DNA of 64,000 bases from Gari tellinella (Eukaryota > Mollusca > Bivalvia > Cardiida > Psammobiidae): assembly GCA_922989275.2 (NCBI GenBank), contig OV277864.1, forward strand, positions 24,191,550 to 24,255,549, in the 5' to 3' direction. The position numbers and the translations under genes were made by a program. Positions 23,581 to 36,381 of the stretch are shown piece by piece (position 1 is the stretch's first letter; the number at the start of each line of letters is the position of its first letter). Under the pieces are notes generated by a model that was not told where the DNA came from, made no database searches, and was given only the letters and a program-made list of their open reading frames with translations.

Positions 23581-24148
23581 ATTAGATAACACGGCGTTTG
23601 GTCAAGGCCCTCACTGTGTGACATTCGTGTCGATCTCTCAATCTTACTATGTAATGATTGTTTATCACATAACTTGCGGTCTGGTAGTGACATAAAGCAA
23701 TTATGTAAATATCGAATCCACGACGCCAAATGACGTTATTTGCGACGACGTTAACGTAAACAACGCAACGTTTTGGCGGAAAATCTATATAACGGAGGGT
23801 CTACAAACTACGGCTTCACTCAATTTAATAGGCGCTGCAGTTAACATTTCTGAAGCCTTGTGATGCAGTTTTATTGCGCTTTAAGCAATTAACCAAGTTG
23901 TCTCATGTAGCGGTTGTATATTTCTAATATTTTACATTCGAGCCTGATTAACTCGAAGTTGTTTAAATCGAACAAAAATAGACCTAGACGTATGTTCAAC
24001 ATAAGCGATTTTGACTTATCAAAAGATATCTGTAGAAGAACTTGTTTTTTTCAAACGAGTACAAGTTTGTATTGAGCTATAGGATACTGAAGTTTTACAA
24101 GTTTTTTATTACCCCAAACAACGACAACTGACCAACCGTTTTACTGTT

Positions 24149-24377
24149 TACAGTGGAGGATGTGTAATTCTTTCCCAATAAATGCGTTTACGCTAAAACT
24201 ATTATTTACAATACAAACAGTTTTGAGCCAGATCAGACGCCGGCTCCAAACTGTTTGCCACCAAGATAAACATGAAATATCAGAATTGTCCAAAAGTTGT
24301 TCTTTTCTACGTTTTAGTGCTTTGCGTTTGCGTACGTTTGCGTTTAAACAGGAAAGAATAACAGATTCTCCACTGTA
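24149..24377 (-). mobile_element. M1 element with one hairpin half lost
   Basis: The ends TACAGTGGAGGATGTG and GATTCTCCACTGTA are intact. The core goes straight from CAGATCAGACGCCG to GCTCCAAACTG. Confidence 0.8.
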
Positions 24378-24596
24378 CATCATCAACAAGAGATTTGTCA
24401 CGATAAGTGGCAGATGCCACAAAGCGGTTATTGACACTAAAATTCCTTCACATCTCGTATACAGACATGTAAATACATTCACAACATTTGAAATTTGTAT
24501 GCAACACTTCGTGATCCAAATATGATTACACTCACTTAAAGGTCCGTGTCTCCAGCTAATGTTGTGTAATACAATACTGTTTGATTATTACATAGA

Positions 24597-24736
24597 GGAT
24601 ATTGAATGAGTATGTTTTCAGTAGTGATTTTATTGAACGAGTTGGATAAAATATGTTGCGAGTCTTGGCGAGCAACATATCATTTTAACAAACGAGTTCA
24701 ATAAAGTCACGACTGAAAACACACGAATTTGATATC
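24597..24736. repeat. M9: 140-bp imperfect palindrome
   Basis: GGATATTGAATGAGTATGTT pairs with the complement ending GAATTTGATATCC. The centre is GTTGCGAGTCTTGGCGAGCAAC. Related sequence (GCTCGCCAAGACTCGCG) recurs at about 55572. Confidence 0.65.
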
Positions 24737-25839
24737 CTATTTATCACATAAACACCAAATGACACGAAAATCCGAACGATCTTACTTTCACTTTTGCCCT
24801 CTGCTCTTAGGTAAACGATTCGTCATAGGTGTTATTCGGTTTTATTCATCCGTAGATAAAACACCTATCAAACTAACATAAAAAAATCAACATCAATGTG
24901 ATGTGAAAATACTTCTCTGATACCATATCCTATTTGGGAATTAATATTTACATTTAAATCGTTCTAATTGACTAAAGATGATCATTTGACATTTAGAATC
25001 AAGTTTCGGTTTCAAAATAACGTCATGACGTAACATGACGTCATTATCATTGTAACGTCTACATTTGAAAAACAGTCTGAGTCAATGTTAATACTAGAGC
25101 TCTACGTAGTATTTAGTTTAGCCTGATTTGTAGCCTGAGTTTGCGAGACAGCTAGGGATAATGTTTATAGGACACCTCGAAATGTTTCAATACCTAGCGG
25201 TGATCTAAGTTTGTCTAGATTCTCTGTACTGATTTACAGTCGCGTATTAGTACATTATTTTGGTGATTCGAAAATTAGTATAAAATATATGCACAGTGGA
25301 CCATACGATTTTTACGGCCCTCTATATTTTGCACGTTTATGATTAAGATAAAAAAGGACGACCACAGTGACCTAAAGGAGGTATTTGATTTAACACTTGG
25401 CTTTCTAAGACATACTCACGCGGCAAATTTGGTTTATCTTGTTGATGCGATGCGGTTTTTGAACTATGCTGAGAATTTCTATTTTTTTGATACGATGTCA
25501 AAAATTCGATGTCAATGTTGCAGTGGCCTGACAATGGCATTGTGTCATCCTTAATCTCAATACATAATCAATTACCATATTTGGTATTCATAGCTGATAC
25601 AATATAGACCCTATGCGCGGAACAAGTTATTTGTTTTATATGATAAAACAAAATGTCAAGGTCACATGAATCTAAAAACCGTAAGCAACACTTCGACATC
25701 CCACTTCGAAAAACATGCTCGAATAAACTTTTACTTCGCAATTTACATAACCGTTTACTCGTATAGGCTGAGTTTGCAAACAGTATAACAGTAAAGAGTT
25801 AATGTATTCTATGCAAAATGTATAGATCCTGATTAGATG
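24737..25839. other. Unassigned intron sequence
   Basis: The small open frame 25339-25554 has no recognised domain. Nothing else seen. Confidence 0.4.
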
Positions 25840-26089
25840 TACAGTGGAGAATCTGTTATTCTTTCCCAATAAACGCGTTTACGCTAAAACTATTATTTGC
25901 AGTGCAAACAGTTTGGAGCCAGATCAGACGCCGGGTAACCCGGCGTCTGATCAGGCTCCAAACTGTTTGCCACCAAGATTAACAAAAAATATCAGAATTG
26001 TCCAAAAGTTGTTCTTTTCTTCGTTTTAGTGCTTTGCGTTTGCGTACGTTTGCGTTTAAACGGGAAAGAATAACAGATTCTCCACTGTA
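25840..26089 (-). mobile_element. M1 element, best-preserved reference copy (250 bp)
   Basis: It runs from TACAGTGGAGAATCTGTTAT to GATTCTCCACTGTA. Inside is the 67-nt hairpin at 25904-25970 with arms GCAAACAGTTTGGAGCC and GGCTCCAAACTGTTTGC and loop region CCGGGTAACCCGG. There is no protein-coding potential of its own. Confidence 0.9.
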
Positions 26090-27500
26090 TCCTCGAGGCT
26101 CGTTTTGAACGGGGCATGTTTGATTAGTCATTTTGACATTTATTGTTAAAACCAATAATTAAAATGAACAATAATAAAATGGAAACTCTAATTGTCCATT
26201 TGACGTTTCAGGGGCCAATGCATTACTGGCTTTTGAATTATTATATAAAAAGCGCCAAAGTTAAAGCCGTATTCTGAAATTGGGAAACCTGAAGAAATGG
26301 TTGTTTTTATCACGTTAAAACTACACAGGTCATGAAACTTTCACCAACAAACGTTTTTATCTCGGAAATCCAAGTAAACGCTCCCTGTAGACTCAAAGTA
26401 TAGGAGAGATAAAAACCTTTTAGTATTTATCATATTACAAGGGAGCTCATGCATGCGAATAGTATATTGAAATATACATTTTATAGCACGTATGGCTTGT
26501 ATTTTAGACTAATGGGTTTTACCATTTCTAGCACAGAGCTAAATTTACTAGATTCGTGCGTGAAGCCTTTTAGCTAAATGTCTCGATAGGACAAAGGAAT
26601 ACTTATGCAATAATACAGGACGGTGATTCTTTGCGAAAGCAATCCCTATGTGTTACAGTTGAAAGCACGTTATTCTCTGTCAATAGATGTGTTTAATATC
26701 CGAAAACTTTTAAGTCCATTGCAAACTGATACCATTCATATAAAAGGTGGTAATTTACTTTTACAAAAATGCATTGTTCTATATTTTGTTTAATAAGATT
26801 GCGTTCATTGTCCTTTAAACCACTTCACCACCTTTTGGTATAATTACACGGATTGATAATGTTGTATACTTTACTATAATGTGATCAAACACATTTCTGT
26901 TGTAACTTTGGTGAGTTTAAAGCAATGTTATATGAGGAAAACACATACAATATTTATTGAGAGTTTGTAGCTAGTTGTGATATTCAAAACAATGCAAAAG
27001 AACTAAGTAATATTATAGTCTAGTTGAGACATGGTTTTACAGGTGGGCGTTTTACCGTTTTCCGAAATTCCACACAGATGTACTTGAAATAAGTACGTCC
27101 ATTGAAAACAGGAAGGAGTCACATCAAACGCCTAGTCCATCGGTACTTTATAATTTCTAAAGACACAGTCATGTCTACATGTCGTTGCAATGCGTTTTCT
27201 TTTAATCTGTAAATACTTAGGTCATCTCAACTTCAATATGCGCAAGTCAACCGCTCATATCACTTCTAATGCTTATACTACTGCAGTAAATTACGACCAC
27301 TCAGAAGAAGGCTAATTGGTTGTATGAAGGACTGGTGACTGACGCAAAACAGACAAGTCCTACATGAACCTTGTTTTACTTTCACATTGCTTAAAGCAGT
27401 CACCGTAATAGAGACGTTTAAGTGTACTACCAAACCCTCACTACTACGACACTGTCACAGGAAATGTATACTTCTCTCCTTAACCCCTTTACTGCATTGC
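26090..27500. other. Unassigned intron sequence; weak M5 hairpin
   Basis: An M5-like stem, GACGCAAAACAGACAAG / CTTGTTTTACTTTC, is near 27341-27388. Remnants of an M1-like end occur near 26655-26700. No gene. Confidence 0.4.
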
Positions 27501-27600
27501 CCGATTACAAAAGTAATTTGCAAATTGTTGCGATCTTGATCAGACGCCGCGTTACGCGACGTCTGACCAAGATCGAAACTATTTGACACTCATCTAAATT
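27501..27600. repeat. M2-type hairpin
   Basis: GATCTTGATCAGACGCCGCG and CGCGACGTCTGACCAAGATC (27532-27574) form the stem. Confidence 0.6.
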
Positions 27601-27779
27601 CTAAATTCGAGATATGAATGAGACAATTGTAATATTAATAATAACGTCATGACAGTGAGGAGGTCAATTATCCAATAAAGTGCAAATAGAAAGGTCAAGT
27701 AAATCTTATTACTTACATGTATATATCCCTGGTAGGAAAGCATTCTGTGATCATAGTCATAGTCTCAATTACTCGTTAA

Positions 27780-28004
27780 TTAACTCATTTACCTCTGAAA
27801 CATTTAAAGGACAATTCCATTTTCAAAATAAGTCTAGTCCATTTTTGACGATTTAGTGTTGATTTTAACAATTTATTTTAAAATAATAAACAGTGTAGAC
27901 CCTGATCATGGTATACACTGTTTTGCATGGGACAAGTGTAATCTTTACAGGTACGCTGTTTGTTAATGACGAGTATACTCGTCGCTAGGGTTACATGTGT
28001 TTAA
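27780..28004 (-). mobile_element. M3 element, first of a head-to-tail pair
   Basis: TTAA lies at 27780-27783 and 28001-28004. The terminal palindrome GACGAGTATACTCGTC is at 27968-27983. The central hairpin has lost its tip (GACCCTGATCATGG). Confidence 0.6.
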
Positions 28005-28203
28005 CTCATACACCTTTGAAACTTCAAATGGAAATTTACTATCATCAAATAGTTTTAGTCCATTTTGATTATTTAGGATATATAATATAATTGCAAAATC
28101 ACAAACTGTGCGACCCTGATCAGACGACTCCTTATGGAGCCCTCTGATCAGTGGGTTTCCTATTTGCATTTGACAATGCATACGTGCTTCTAAATGACTA
28201 GTT
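28001..28203 (-). mobile_element. M3 element, second of the pair
   Basis: It starts at the same TTAA that ends the previous copy. The hairpin 28108-28150 reads CGACCCTGATCAGACGACTC to GAGCCCTCTGATCAGTGGG. The right end is eroded. Confidence 0.55.
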
Positions 28204-29103
28204 TACTGGTCACTATAGTTAAATATAATTTCCGATAATTGAATGTCAGTTTGAATTCATTTGGTCCTAAGTACAAACTACAACATATCCTTGATTCTCA
28301 TACATGAAACCCTTTCCATGTTTCCAGAAGCCTTCCAAAAAACGCTTGGTATAGCGCGTGCGATCTGCCGACGTCATCACATAGACCGGTTTCGGTTTTG
28401 TATTAGACTTCGGCAACAACATAGCTAACAAAAATGCGGAACAAACTGGGAGTTATAGCCAAACTTTGAAGAAAAACATATTTTCAAAACACGAATACCA
28501 AAATTGATCACTTTATTTTTGTAATGTCCCTTTGTAAATTGATATCGAATACCACATTTTCCAATATAACTCTTAGACTAATTATTTATTACGTATAGCG
28601 AGTGTCTGAAAATTGACCTTTCACATGTAGTATAAACTTGACCCGGTTTGACTATTTTTTGCTCCATATTCCTTCAAGGTAGCCTCCAAGTTACATTTAA
28701 ATTGATTATCTTTATGATCGTTTTTAGCTAAGGGTTTCTGGTTATACGAATGCAGAGGATATATTAGTTATTAGATGAGTAATCAATTTTATTAATTATT
28801 TGAACTAGTTTTTTAGAAAACGTTAAAGACGACGGTTTGTCGAGTTTATCCTTTCAAAAACGATGAGTTTGATAAGTCCATTAATTATGAACACGAATGT
28901 TACATTATATTTAAACCATAACATACATGTAGGGATGTTGTTGTCCGTGTATATGTGTCACTCATTCGACGCTGCTTTGTAAGCTAGACTCATAGATCTA
29001 TTACAGATAAAATGATAACTAATTTACTGGCAAAAGGCAAACAGTGGTTTCAAATTATCTCCATTCATGCAGTAGATTCTAGACGCTAGAGTTCAATTTC
29101 ACC
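28204..29103. other. Unassigned intron sequence
   Basis: Nothing recognised. Confidence 0.4.
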
Positions 29104-29209
29104 TGTTGGGTTACCCGGCGTCTGATCTGGCTCCAAACTGTTTGCACTGGGAATAATAGTTTTAGCGTAAACGCGTTTATATGGAAAGAATAACGTTTTC
29201 TCCACTGTA
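29104..29209 (+). mobile_element. M1 right half
   Basis: It starts inside the hairpin (GGGTTACCCGGCGTCTG) and continues to TTTTCTCCACTGTA. Confidence 0.7.
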
Positions 29210-29433
29210 TCGGTACTAAAGTTATTTTATCAAACGAAACCTTAGTCACACCAATAATCACTAAAGCCTGACATATTGCTATGTAGTAACTTTTATAAAT
29301 ATGTAACAAATGCACGCGCATGATGCATTACGCTTGGTATATAGACTATCGAAACTTAATACTTTGTCAAACCTATATAAATACAGTCAAACGATAACTC
29401 TAGCCTGCTTCTGTCAAACGTACACTATTTCTT

Positions 29434-29606
29434 TACAAATTTTCGAAGTTCTGACTATTCATGTTAATATAAGTGACAACAAAATTGGAGCCTGATCAGA
29501 CGCCTGGTTACTCGGCGTATGATCTGGCTCCAAACTGTTTGCAATGGAAATAATAATTTTAGCGTCAACCCGTTATTTGGGAAAGAATAACGTTTTCGCC
29601 ACTGTA
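29434..29606 (+). mobile_element. M1 element, left end missing
   Basis: It begins near TTCTGACTATTCATGTTAAT and keeps most of the hairpin and the right end TTTTCGCCACTGTA. Confidence 0.65.
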
Positions 29607-29998
29607 CACTACAGAAATAGACGTAATATCACAAGGTCGCCATTAAGCGTTATCATTCGTGTTTGTGCTTCGGGCATATCTAATATTTTCTAGGAAACAT
29701 GGGAAATCAGTTTGTGGTCATTTTAGGTTGAATTATTTGAAACCCATAAACTGCTATTCATTCACGACTTTGGCTTCCATTGATCATAATAAGAAGGCAG
29801 GTCGTCTTTTTGGACAAAATGTTTGTCCCCTAACAATAGTGTTTATTGTTTGATGTTGGTTGGTTTGTTTGTTCGTTTCTGCCATAGCAATAGCTTATTG
29901 GGTGCGAGAGGAGGCGGATCCCATACAAAAACCCGGGCACGATATATGTACACTACTCTTATCATCGACAGTATTATTTGGTTCTTTCGACTGCCTAG

Positions 29999-30245
29999 TA
30001 CAGTGGAGAATCTGTTACATGTATTCTTTCTCGTTTAAACGCAAACATTCGCAAACGCAAAGCGCTAAAACGTAGAAAAGAACAACTTTTGGACAATTCT
30101 TATATTTCATGTTTATCTTGGTGGCAAACAGTTTGGAGCCTGATCAGACGCCGGGTTACCCGGCGTCTGATCTGGCTCCAAACTGTTTGCACTGCAAATA
30201 ATAGTTTTAGCGTAAACGCGTTTATTGGGAAAGAATAACACTGTA
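29999..30245 (+). mobile_element. M1 element with a shortened right end
   Basis: The hairpin is complete and near-perfect. The right end reads AATAACACTGTA, having lost about 9 bases. A 4-base insertion (CATG) sits in the left repeat. Confidence 0.8.
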
Positions 30246-30974
30246 TAAAGCACTGATAGTCATACATCGGTTAATTACCGAAACCTGCTACATGTATATC
30301 TCCGAACTGTTCGCAATGATAGACGTCGTTCCAGCCCAATGTCGTTCATTTTATGAAACAATTACCTCTCTAATCTCTTCAATATTATTCCAAGATATGG
30401 ATGATTGCATGGTTTCTTTTTTAATCAAACGAAAATGAATTACAGCACCAAAGACAGCATGTCGTTTTAAACAAAATGGATCTTTCTATAAGTACATGTA
30501 ATAAGCACACTTAGTCTGGTAAACACATGGTTTTGAAGAACTGCATTCTGTCGTTGCAATTTATAAAGATGTATTTCTCACACGTCGCTGCCACAGAATA
30601 AGACCATGAGCTCAGGCGACTAATATTTCTCTGGCATCTTAAATGTGAACTGACATATTATCTACAACTCTCCATAGGCATTTGCGCATTTTGTGCAAAT
30701 CAAATATTAAGTTTACCACGGAAAAGTCATTACTCTTCTCCCTGTAAAGTTATTGCGCTTAGTCAATTATGCTGGTTGGAACAAACTGGAGACACATCAT
30801 CCTCACCAGAGAGAGAGAGAGAGTGGGAAAAGACAAACCAAACAACACTTGCATTAGTTAACAGTCTCTAAACAATTATGTGATTTGGTAAAATTGGAGT
30901 CAAACCAGACGTCGGCTAAACCCATGCAACCCCGCGGCTGACCTTTGTATTTTAAACTTCCTGTCATTTTGTTT
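30246..30974. other. Unassigned intron sequence with a GA repeat
   Basis: AGAGAGAGAGAGAGAG-type run at about 30809-30824. No gene. Confidence 0.4.
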
Positions 30975-31336
30975 TACAGTGCTCCCTCTCTACAATGACA
31001 TCCAATGGGAAACAAAAAGCATATGCGTTGTTCGGAGGGAGTCGTTAGAGGGAGGGAAATCGGCAAACATTTGCAAACAGCTTGAAATCAGATCAGACGC
31101 CGCATAACGCGGCGTCTGATCAGGATTCAAGCTGTGTGTCACTCGTCATTATGTTTTTTTCTGTCAAAATAATCAATATGTAACTTTAAGAAAAACAGCA
31201 GACGACAACTCTAAGCAGACGATATTAAAGCAGTAACCGCGTTAGATATTATTGTCTAGTTTAGGGAACAGCGACAAGAGTCGCTGTAAGGAGGGGATCG
31301 TTGTTGGGAGGGCCGTTGTAGGGAGGGAGGGCTGTA
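30975..31336 (+). mobile_element. M12 element, TA-flanked, containing a GATCAGACGCC hairpin
   Basis: It starts TACAGTGCTCCCTCTCTACA and ends TGTAGGGAGGGAGGGCTGTA. The stem-loop 31073-31136 (GCAAACAGCTTGAAATCAG to GATTCAAGCTG) carries GACGCCGCATAACGCGGCGTC. The stretch to its right resembles the inner part of M2, so a fusion or nested insertion is possible. Confidence 0.5.
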
Positions 31337-33277
31337 CTGACTGGTGCATTTGGTTTTCCCTTTGTTCCGTTTAAACGGGAAATAATAACGTTGTCGCTTC
31401 TGTAACCCAGACGAAAGGAAAGTTGTGCAATGAATGCATAGAGCAACGCCAGATCGGTGTAGAGCAGAAAATACGTTTTATTACATGTATTTACTACTAT
31501 TTAGTCAAGAATCGATCCTACTCATTCATCGGCTTGTACATGTAATAAAGGGTAAATTTCAGGGCAGGGCTTAGTGTTAAATAACAAGTCGCGCGAAATA
31601 AGAAACGATTAATTGACCGAAGATTTTCCTTGCGATGTTAATCCCTTCGCAGGTGGCTATGGACTAAGACATCTAATGTAAGAATAATACTTACAGTCAC
31701 TGGAATGCCTCTCGTGTAGTAATGGCTGACAATACGAGCAGAATCTACAAGGGTGTCGTTCGGAAATCAAGGTGAATTTTTCAGGGATCCCACTTGGTTT
31801 TTTTTTTTGTGGGGGGGGGGGGGGGGCTAACGCCAACTGTACTGAGATAAAAGTATATATATGCCTGGAATATCGAATTCAAGAGTCCTTTAATCGGTTA
31901 AAACAGTGACAAAATATAACAGTCCATGGCCATGCAGCTAAAACAATACATTTAAGATTTGAGGGTGGCTATATTTCTTACTTTCAAGTTAACGACTGAA
32001 CATCTCTTGAATTCTGAAACCAGACTCAGAACAGTAATTTAGGAACATCATTTAGATTAACATTCACAACTACATGGAGTCGTTGATGTTCTCCGTAATA
32101 CATTTCCATCCCTGTATAAACCTTTAAACCATTACGCAATAAATACGTCAGATACTCATGTTAATATATTACTCCGCTTAAGAAAAAAAAGATCCAATGT
32201 ATATAATCTTGAATATGCTTTATAATAATGTTTTCCTAGCAGTTTGTAGGTTAAAACTGGCTTAAAGTAAAGCCAAATGTAACCGTTTAAAGTAGAAAAT
32301 GGCAGATTAATAAAACTGTTGACGTATTTTGTTTGGCTGTTAAAAGTTTGGCGTGTTTTGGGGGATTGTGTTTGGGGTTATTTGTTGTTCTTGTTTTCTT
32401 TCAAAAATTATTTTGGGGAAAGGGGGTTATTGGGATAAGAATAACGAATTCTCCTCTGCAAGACATTCCAGTGACAGACAGCGGACATGAATAAAGGTAA
32501 AAACATTCAAGTACATATAAATTTTCTTTTCTAGATTATCCAAATTGGAAACTATACAGTTACAGAGCCACTTGCAAATAAATGGCAAAACATTCATTAA
32601 TAAGAGTATTCACACGGGTTATCAGTTTTTAATATAGTTTAAACACATTTAGATTGCGACAAATTATCGGCAACTTATCATGTGCGATGGAAACGCACCT
32701 ATTTAAGCTGAATCACGATGACGCAAACACGACTAAAGTGGAACTTACACAAAACTAAATTTTGAAATATCGAAAGTCGAATGTATCCGTGTGTCGCAAT
32801 TACATGTTTTAACGTTTAAATATGAGTTCATTCGACAAAAGCCAGTGAGAAATTCCGAGTTTTCACTGTAAAGAATGTCCTGTTCTAAAGTGTGTAGAAC
32901 TTGGTCAGTCTGCTCATTCCAAAGGTTGCTTCTCAGTTTGGTATACAGTGTCGGCAAATTGAGAGAAATTATTCACACAATGTTTTGGGTTACGACGATA
33001 TTGTTCACTTGATTCCTGCTATACATGTTCATACACTTGCCGCTAATGAAAACAAGCAGGTGGTGTGGTGGTGTTAGGTGTACCTCATTCAGGATGCAAA
33101 CAAATCATAATGTTCCTTCATGATCTTTCTGCTTTACTTTCATCCTGCTGTAAGTATCTACCTGTAAACAACACGGACATCTAGTCTTCATCGTGTGACC
33201 AAAGATATGATGTTTTATGGTCCACTTTAGCTTATGCGTATACACTCAGTACATTGTAACAACTAATCTTGAATGGT
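31337..33277. other. Unassigned intron sequence; poly-T/poly-G tract and M1 end scraps
   Basis: A T-run followed by a run of about 16 G's is at 31800-31827. M1-like end fragments are at about 31370-31404 (CGTTTAAACGGGAAATAATA) and 32418-32458. No gene. Confidence 0.45.
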
Positions 33278-33477
33278 TACAGTGGAGAAAATGTTATTCT
33301 TTCCCGTTAAAACGCAAACGAAACGCAAACGCACATCGCTAAAATGTAGGAAATAACCATTTTTTTTTACATTTCTAATTATTTTTTTAAGCTAGGCTCC
33401 AAACTGTTTGCAAAGGAAATAATTGTTTTAGCGTAAAGGCGTTTATTGGGAAAGAATAACGTTTTCTCCTAACTATA
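33278..33477 (+). mobile_element. M1 element with left hairpin arm lost
   Basis: TACAGTGGAGAAAATG opens and GTTTTCTCCTAACTATA closes. Only GGCTCCAAACTGTTTGCA of the hairpin remains. Confidence 0.65.
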
Positions 33478-33808
33478 TTTCTTGACGACAAGTGAACATT
33501 CCCATCAAAACTGTTAAGTCTTTGAAACGACTTTCATTCAGTGAAACTGTGTTGACACTATCTTACTTTGAAGTAATTGTCTAGACAATGTCTTATATAA
33601 TGGCAATGAAGGGATTTAAGCGGACAACAATATTTGGCGGTAAATGGGTTAAGGAAAAGGAATTGCCTTAGAACTATTGTATTCGGAGTATGTGATTACC
33701 AATAAGGCAAACCAGACCCAGTATCGTAATTTAGAGAAACTATAGATCATTGAAATTAACATTTACAAGTGCATGAATCTGTCAGTGCCCTGTGACTACA
33801 TGTACATG

Positions 33809-34037
33809 TAGTGGAGGAATCGTTATTTTCCCCCATTCCACGAGTTGCCACTAACAACCTGATGTACCCTGCAAACAGGTTTTAGCGTGATCAGACACCG
33901 GGTAGGGTCAATATCCAAACTGTTAACTCAGATTAAAATGTCATAAATATTTGTTTGAATACATGTCATTTTCTATATTTCATTGCATCACGTTTTATTT
34001 CTTTCAACCATGAAGTTATAACGTATTCTCTTATGTA
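33809..34037 (-). mobile_element. M1 element, old copy
   Basis: TAGTGGAGGAATCGTTATTT and the remnants GTGATCAGACACCGGGTAGG and AACGTATTCTCTTATGTA are recognisable. Confidence 0.45.
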
Positions 34038-34209
34038 ACTGTTTTTAATAGACGTCGTAAAGCACCGTTAACCCTTTCAATACAAAATGTCCCGTGAGTT
34101 TGTTACCCCTACACCGTTTCATTGTCGTCTGCTTCAATTTTGTCGCTTGCAAAATTGTTTCAAAGTACGATTTTATGTAGTATGGCTTAAAACATATCGA
34201 TACGAGTGT

Positions 34210-34265
34210 CAAAAAGTTTGGACACTGATCAGACGCGGCGTCTGATCAGGATCAAGACTGTTTGC
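34210..34265. repeat. M2-type hairpin with shortened loop
   Basis: AAAGTTTGGACACTGATCAG, then GACGCGGCGTC, then TGATCAGGATCAAGACTG. Confidence 0.55.
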
Positions 34266-34333
34266 AAACGCGCTTTCAAGCATCATTGAGAGAGAAAATG
34301 GTTAATCTTGACGACACCATAAGAAAAGTGTGA

Positions 34334-34547
34334 TACAGTGGAGAAGGCATACTCATTTCCAGTTAGAACAAACAGTAAATAAAACAATATACACACTGCA
34401 ATGCAAGGAGATTTTGAAAAAAATACGTTTTTTTGGTTTTATAAGTCTGAAATCAAAACCTTACATGGCATCTGATCTAGCTCAACTCTGTTTGGTATGG
34501 AAATAAGTGTCAAAGCGAAAATGTATTTATAGAAAAAGAATAACGTA
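34334..34547 (+). mobile_element. M1 element interrupted near its right end
   Basis: The copy runs from TACAGTGGAGAAGGC to AAAGAATAACG-TA, where the 4.3-kb transposon begins. The last bases of an M1 right end (about CTTTCCTTGTA) resume at 38865-38876. Confidence 0.55.
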
Positions 34548-34575
34548 CAGTACTGTTTAAGCTAAAGTATACACA

Positions 34576-34725
34576 AAGTGCACTGCCAGTGCACTGGGTT
34601 TAAACTGACAGTGCACTGAGAGTAAACTAATTTTGCACTGACAGTGCACTGATAGTGCACTGGGATTTCAATATCAAACTGATAGTGCACTATCAGTTTA
34701 AACCAGGTAACTAGCAGTGCACTGG
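34576..34725. repeat. AGTGCACT palindrome cluster, left arm
   Basis: Repeated CAGTGCACTG-type units separated by GGTTTAAACTGAC-type spacers. Such subterminal repeats are often transposase binding sites; that role is inferred here. Confidence 0.7.
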
Positions 34726-34974
34726 GGAATGACTACAGCTTTGAATTTAGAGCTGCAGTTTTTATTATACATGAATACCAGTTTATGCATACATGTATAA
34801 TATATATTTTTAGACCTTTTTCAATATTTAAACGTTGGACAAGACTACACAGGTGTAATTTTTATGTCATGAATATTCTGCAAAAACATTGTATAATTTA
34901 ACAACCAAAATAATTTATTATTGCCTAAAATCAATTCTCCTAAAATAGGAACTCTGTCACTTTTAATCAAGCAA

Positions 34975-35113
34975 TACAAGCAGACGGTAACTAAAAGCAG
35001 ACTGAAAGTAAAGCAGAATGTGCCTTAAGGCGCATTCTGATTAAATTCAACCTGCTTTAAGTCATTCAAAACTTCAAAACTAGTAACAGGCTAATAGGGG
35101 AATGGGTTAAATG
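34975..35113. mobile_element. M4 element, partial
   Basis: The hairpin GCAGACTGAAAGTAAAGCAG to TTCAACCTGCTTTAAG and the right end GGGAATGGGTTAA are present. The left end is missing. Confidence 0.55.
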
Positions 35114-35202
35114 TGCCAGAAACTAAAGAGAGTACATGTCCATATAACATGCTGTTATGTTGTCGTACCAGTGTTAATTCTTTAAGCTGTAGCTGCAGCA
35201 TT

Positions 35203-35431
35203 TTAACCCATTACCCAATAAACGTGACTTTTTACGCCTATACTTTATTCCTCCTCTGAAAAAAATCCCTTTTATATGACGAAAATATTGTATGTCCTAG
35301 CAGATAGTAGCTTAAAGCAGGCTTAAAGTTAAGCAGAATGCCTCTTAAGGTGCATTATGCGTTACTTTCAACTTGCTTTAAGTGATCATCTTTCTTTCAA
35401 ACTTCAAACAAGCTATGGGGTAATGGGTTAA
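35203..35431 (+). mobile_element. M4 element, complete, TTAA-flanked
   Basis: TTAA lies at both ends. The ends read CCCATTACCCAATA and GCTATGGGGTAATGGG. The hairpin is built on AAAGCAGGCTTAAAGTTAAG and CTTTCAACTTGCTTTAAG. Confidence 0.75.
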
Positions 35432-35624
35432 GGAAACTAATCCGTCCCTCATCATGGATCCCCATATCACAGCTTGATACTTATACTTTCTGATAAGGGC
35501 ACCCTTATCAAATTGCTTATCAATTATCACAGTAGGGTACTAATTGATAGATATGCATCAATCTAGGGGATTAAAAATAGTTGTTGCAATTAACACTTAC
35601 CCTGCTGATCACGACTTGATTGTT

Positions 35625-35935
35625 AAGTGAAAAAAGTGGATTTAGATCAGCCGCTGCATTATATTGCGTCTGATCTGGATCCAAACTGTTTTACATTCGA
35701 CTCAGAGACTTTCTGAACAACAAAAAATGCACAAATCTTATTAAAAATTTTTTTTGCATACAACAATATCAAACAATATTACTGCAGTAGAAGGGTTAAG
35801 CATACATCAATTTTATCTGCAGAATAAAATTATTGCAAACCTGATCAGAATGATCCTTCAGGAAACCTCTGATCCGGTCTACACTGTTTGCATAGGACTA
35901 GTATGCTTTATAAAGGTACACTTTTTAAGACAAAT
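35625..35935. repeat. M2-type and M3-type hairpin fragments
   Basis: An M2-type stem (TTTAGATCAGCCGC / GCGTCTGATCTGGATCC) is at about 35640-35685. An M3-type stem (AACCTGATCAGAATGATCC / GGAAACCTCTGATCCGGTC) is at about 35838-35880. Confidence 0.45.
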
Positions 35936-36024
35936 ATATACTTTTAAGATATTTTTATCCTTTAATTTCGAAATCTTAGGATTCTCCATGATCAACTTAT
36001 AGCATCCCCTTATCAGATGGCAGC

Positions 36025-36190
36025 TTAACCCATTACCCCATAGCTTGTTTCTAGTGATATGTGACCACTAAAAGCAGGTTGAAAGTAATGCAGAATGCGC
36101 CCTAAGGTGCATTCTGCTTTACTTTCAGCCTGCTTTGAGCTATTATCTGCTAGAATATAGTGGTTCTCTCCTCCTGATAAATTTCACTAT
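36025..36190 (-). mobile_element. M4 element, right part eroded
   Basis: TTAACCCATTACCCCATAGC opens. The hairpin has AGCAGAATGCGCCC and GGTGCATTCTGCTTTACT. Confidence 0.6.
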
Positions 36191-36381
36191 ACATTTAACC
36201 TGTACTTAAAGGCACACTGTGAATTGCGATATGCAACAATAAATTATGCATATTTTTCAGTTTCTTAATTTTAAGTCTCAAGTTCTGATGAAGTAATTAG
36301 CCTTTGATTTAGAGATGGCAGAAAAGAGAGTTTACTGCTCCTTTCAAACTTTTAACAATCAAGGAATCAGCACTGATATCC

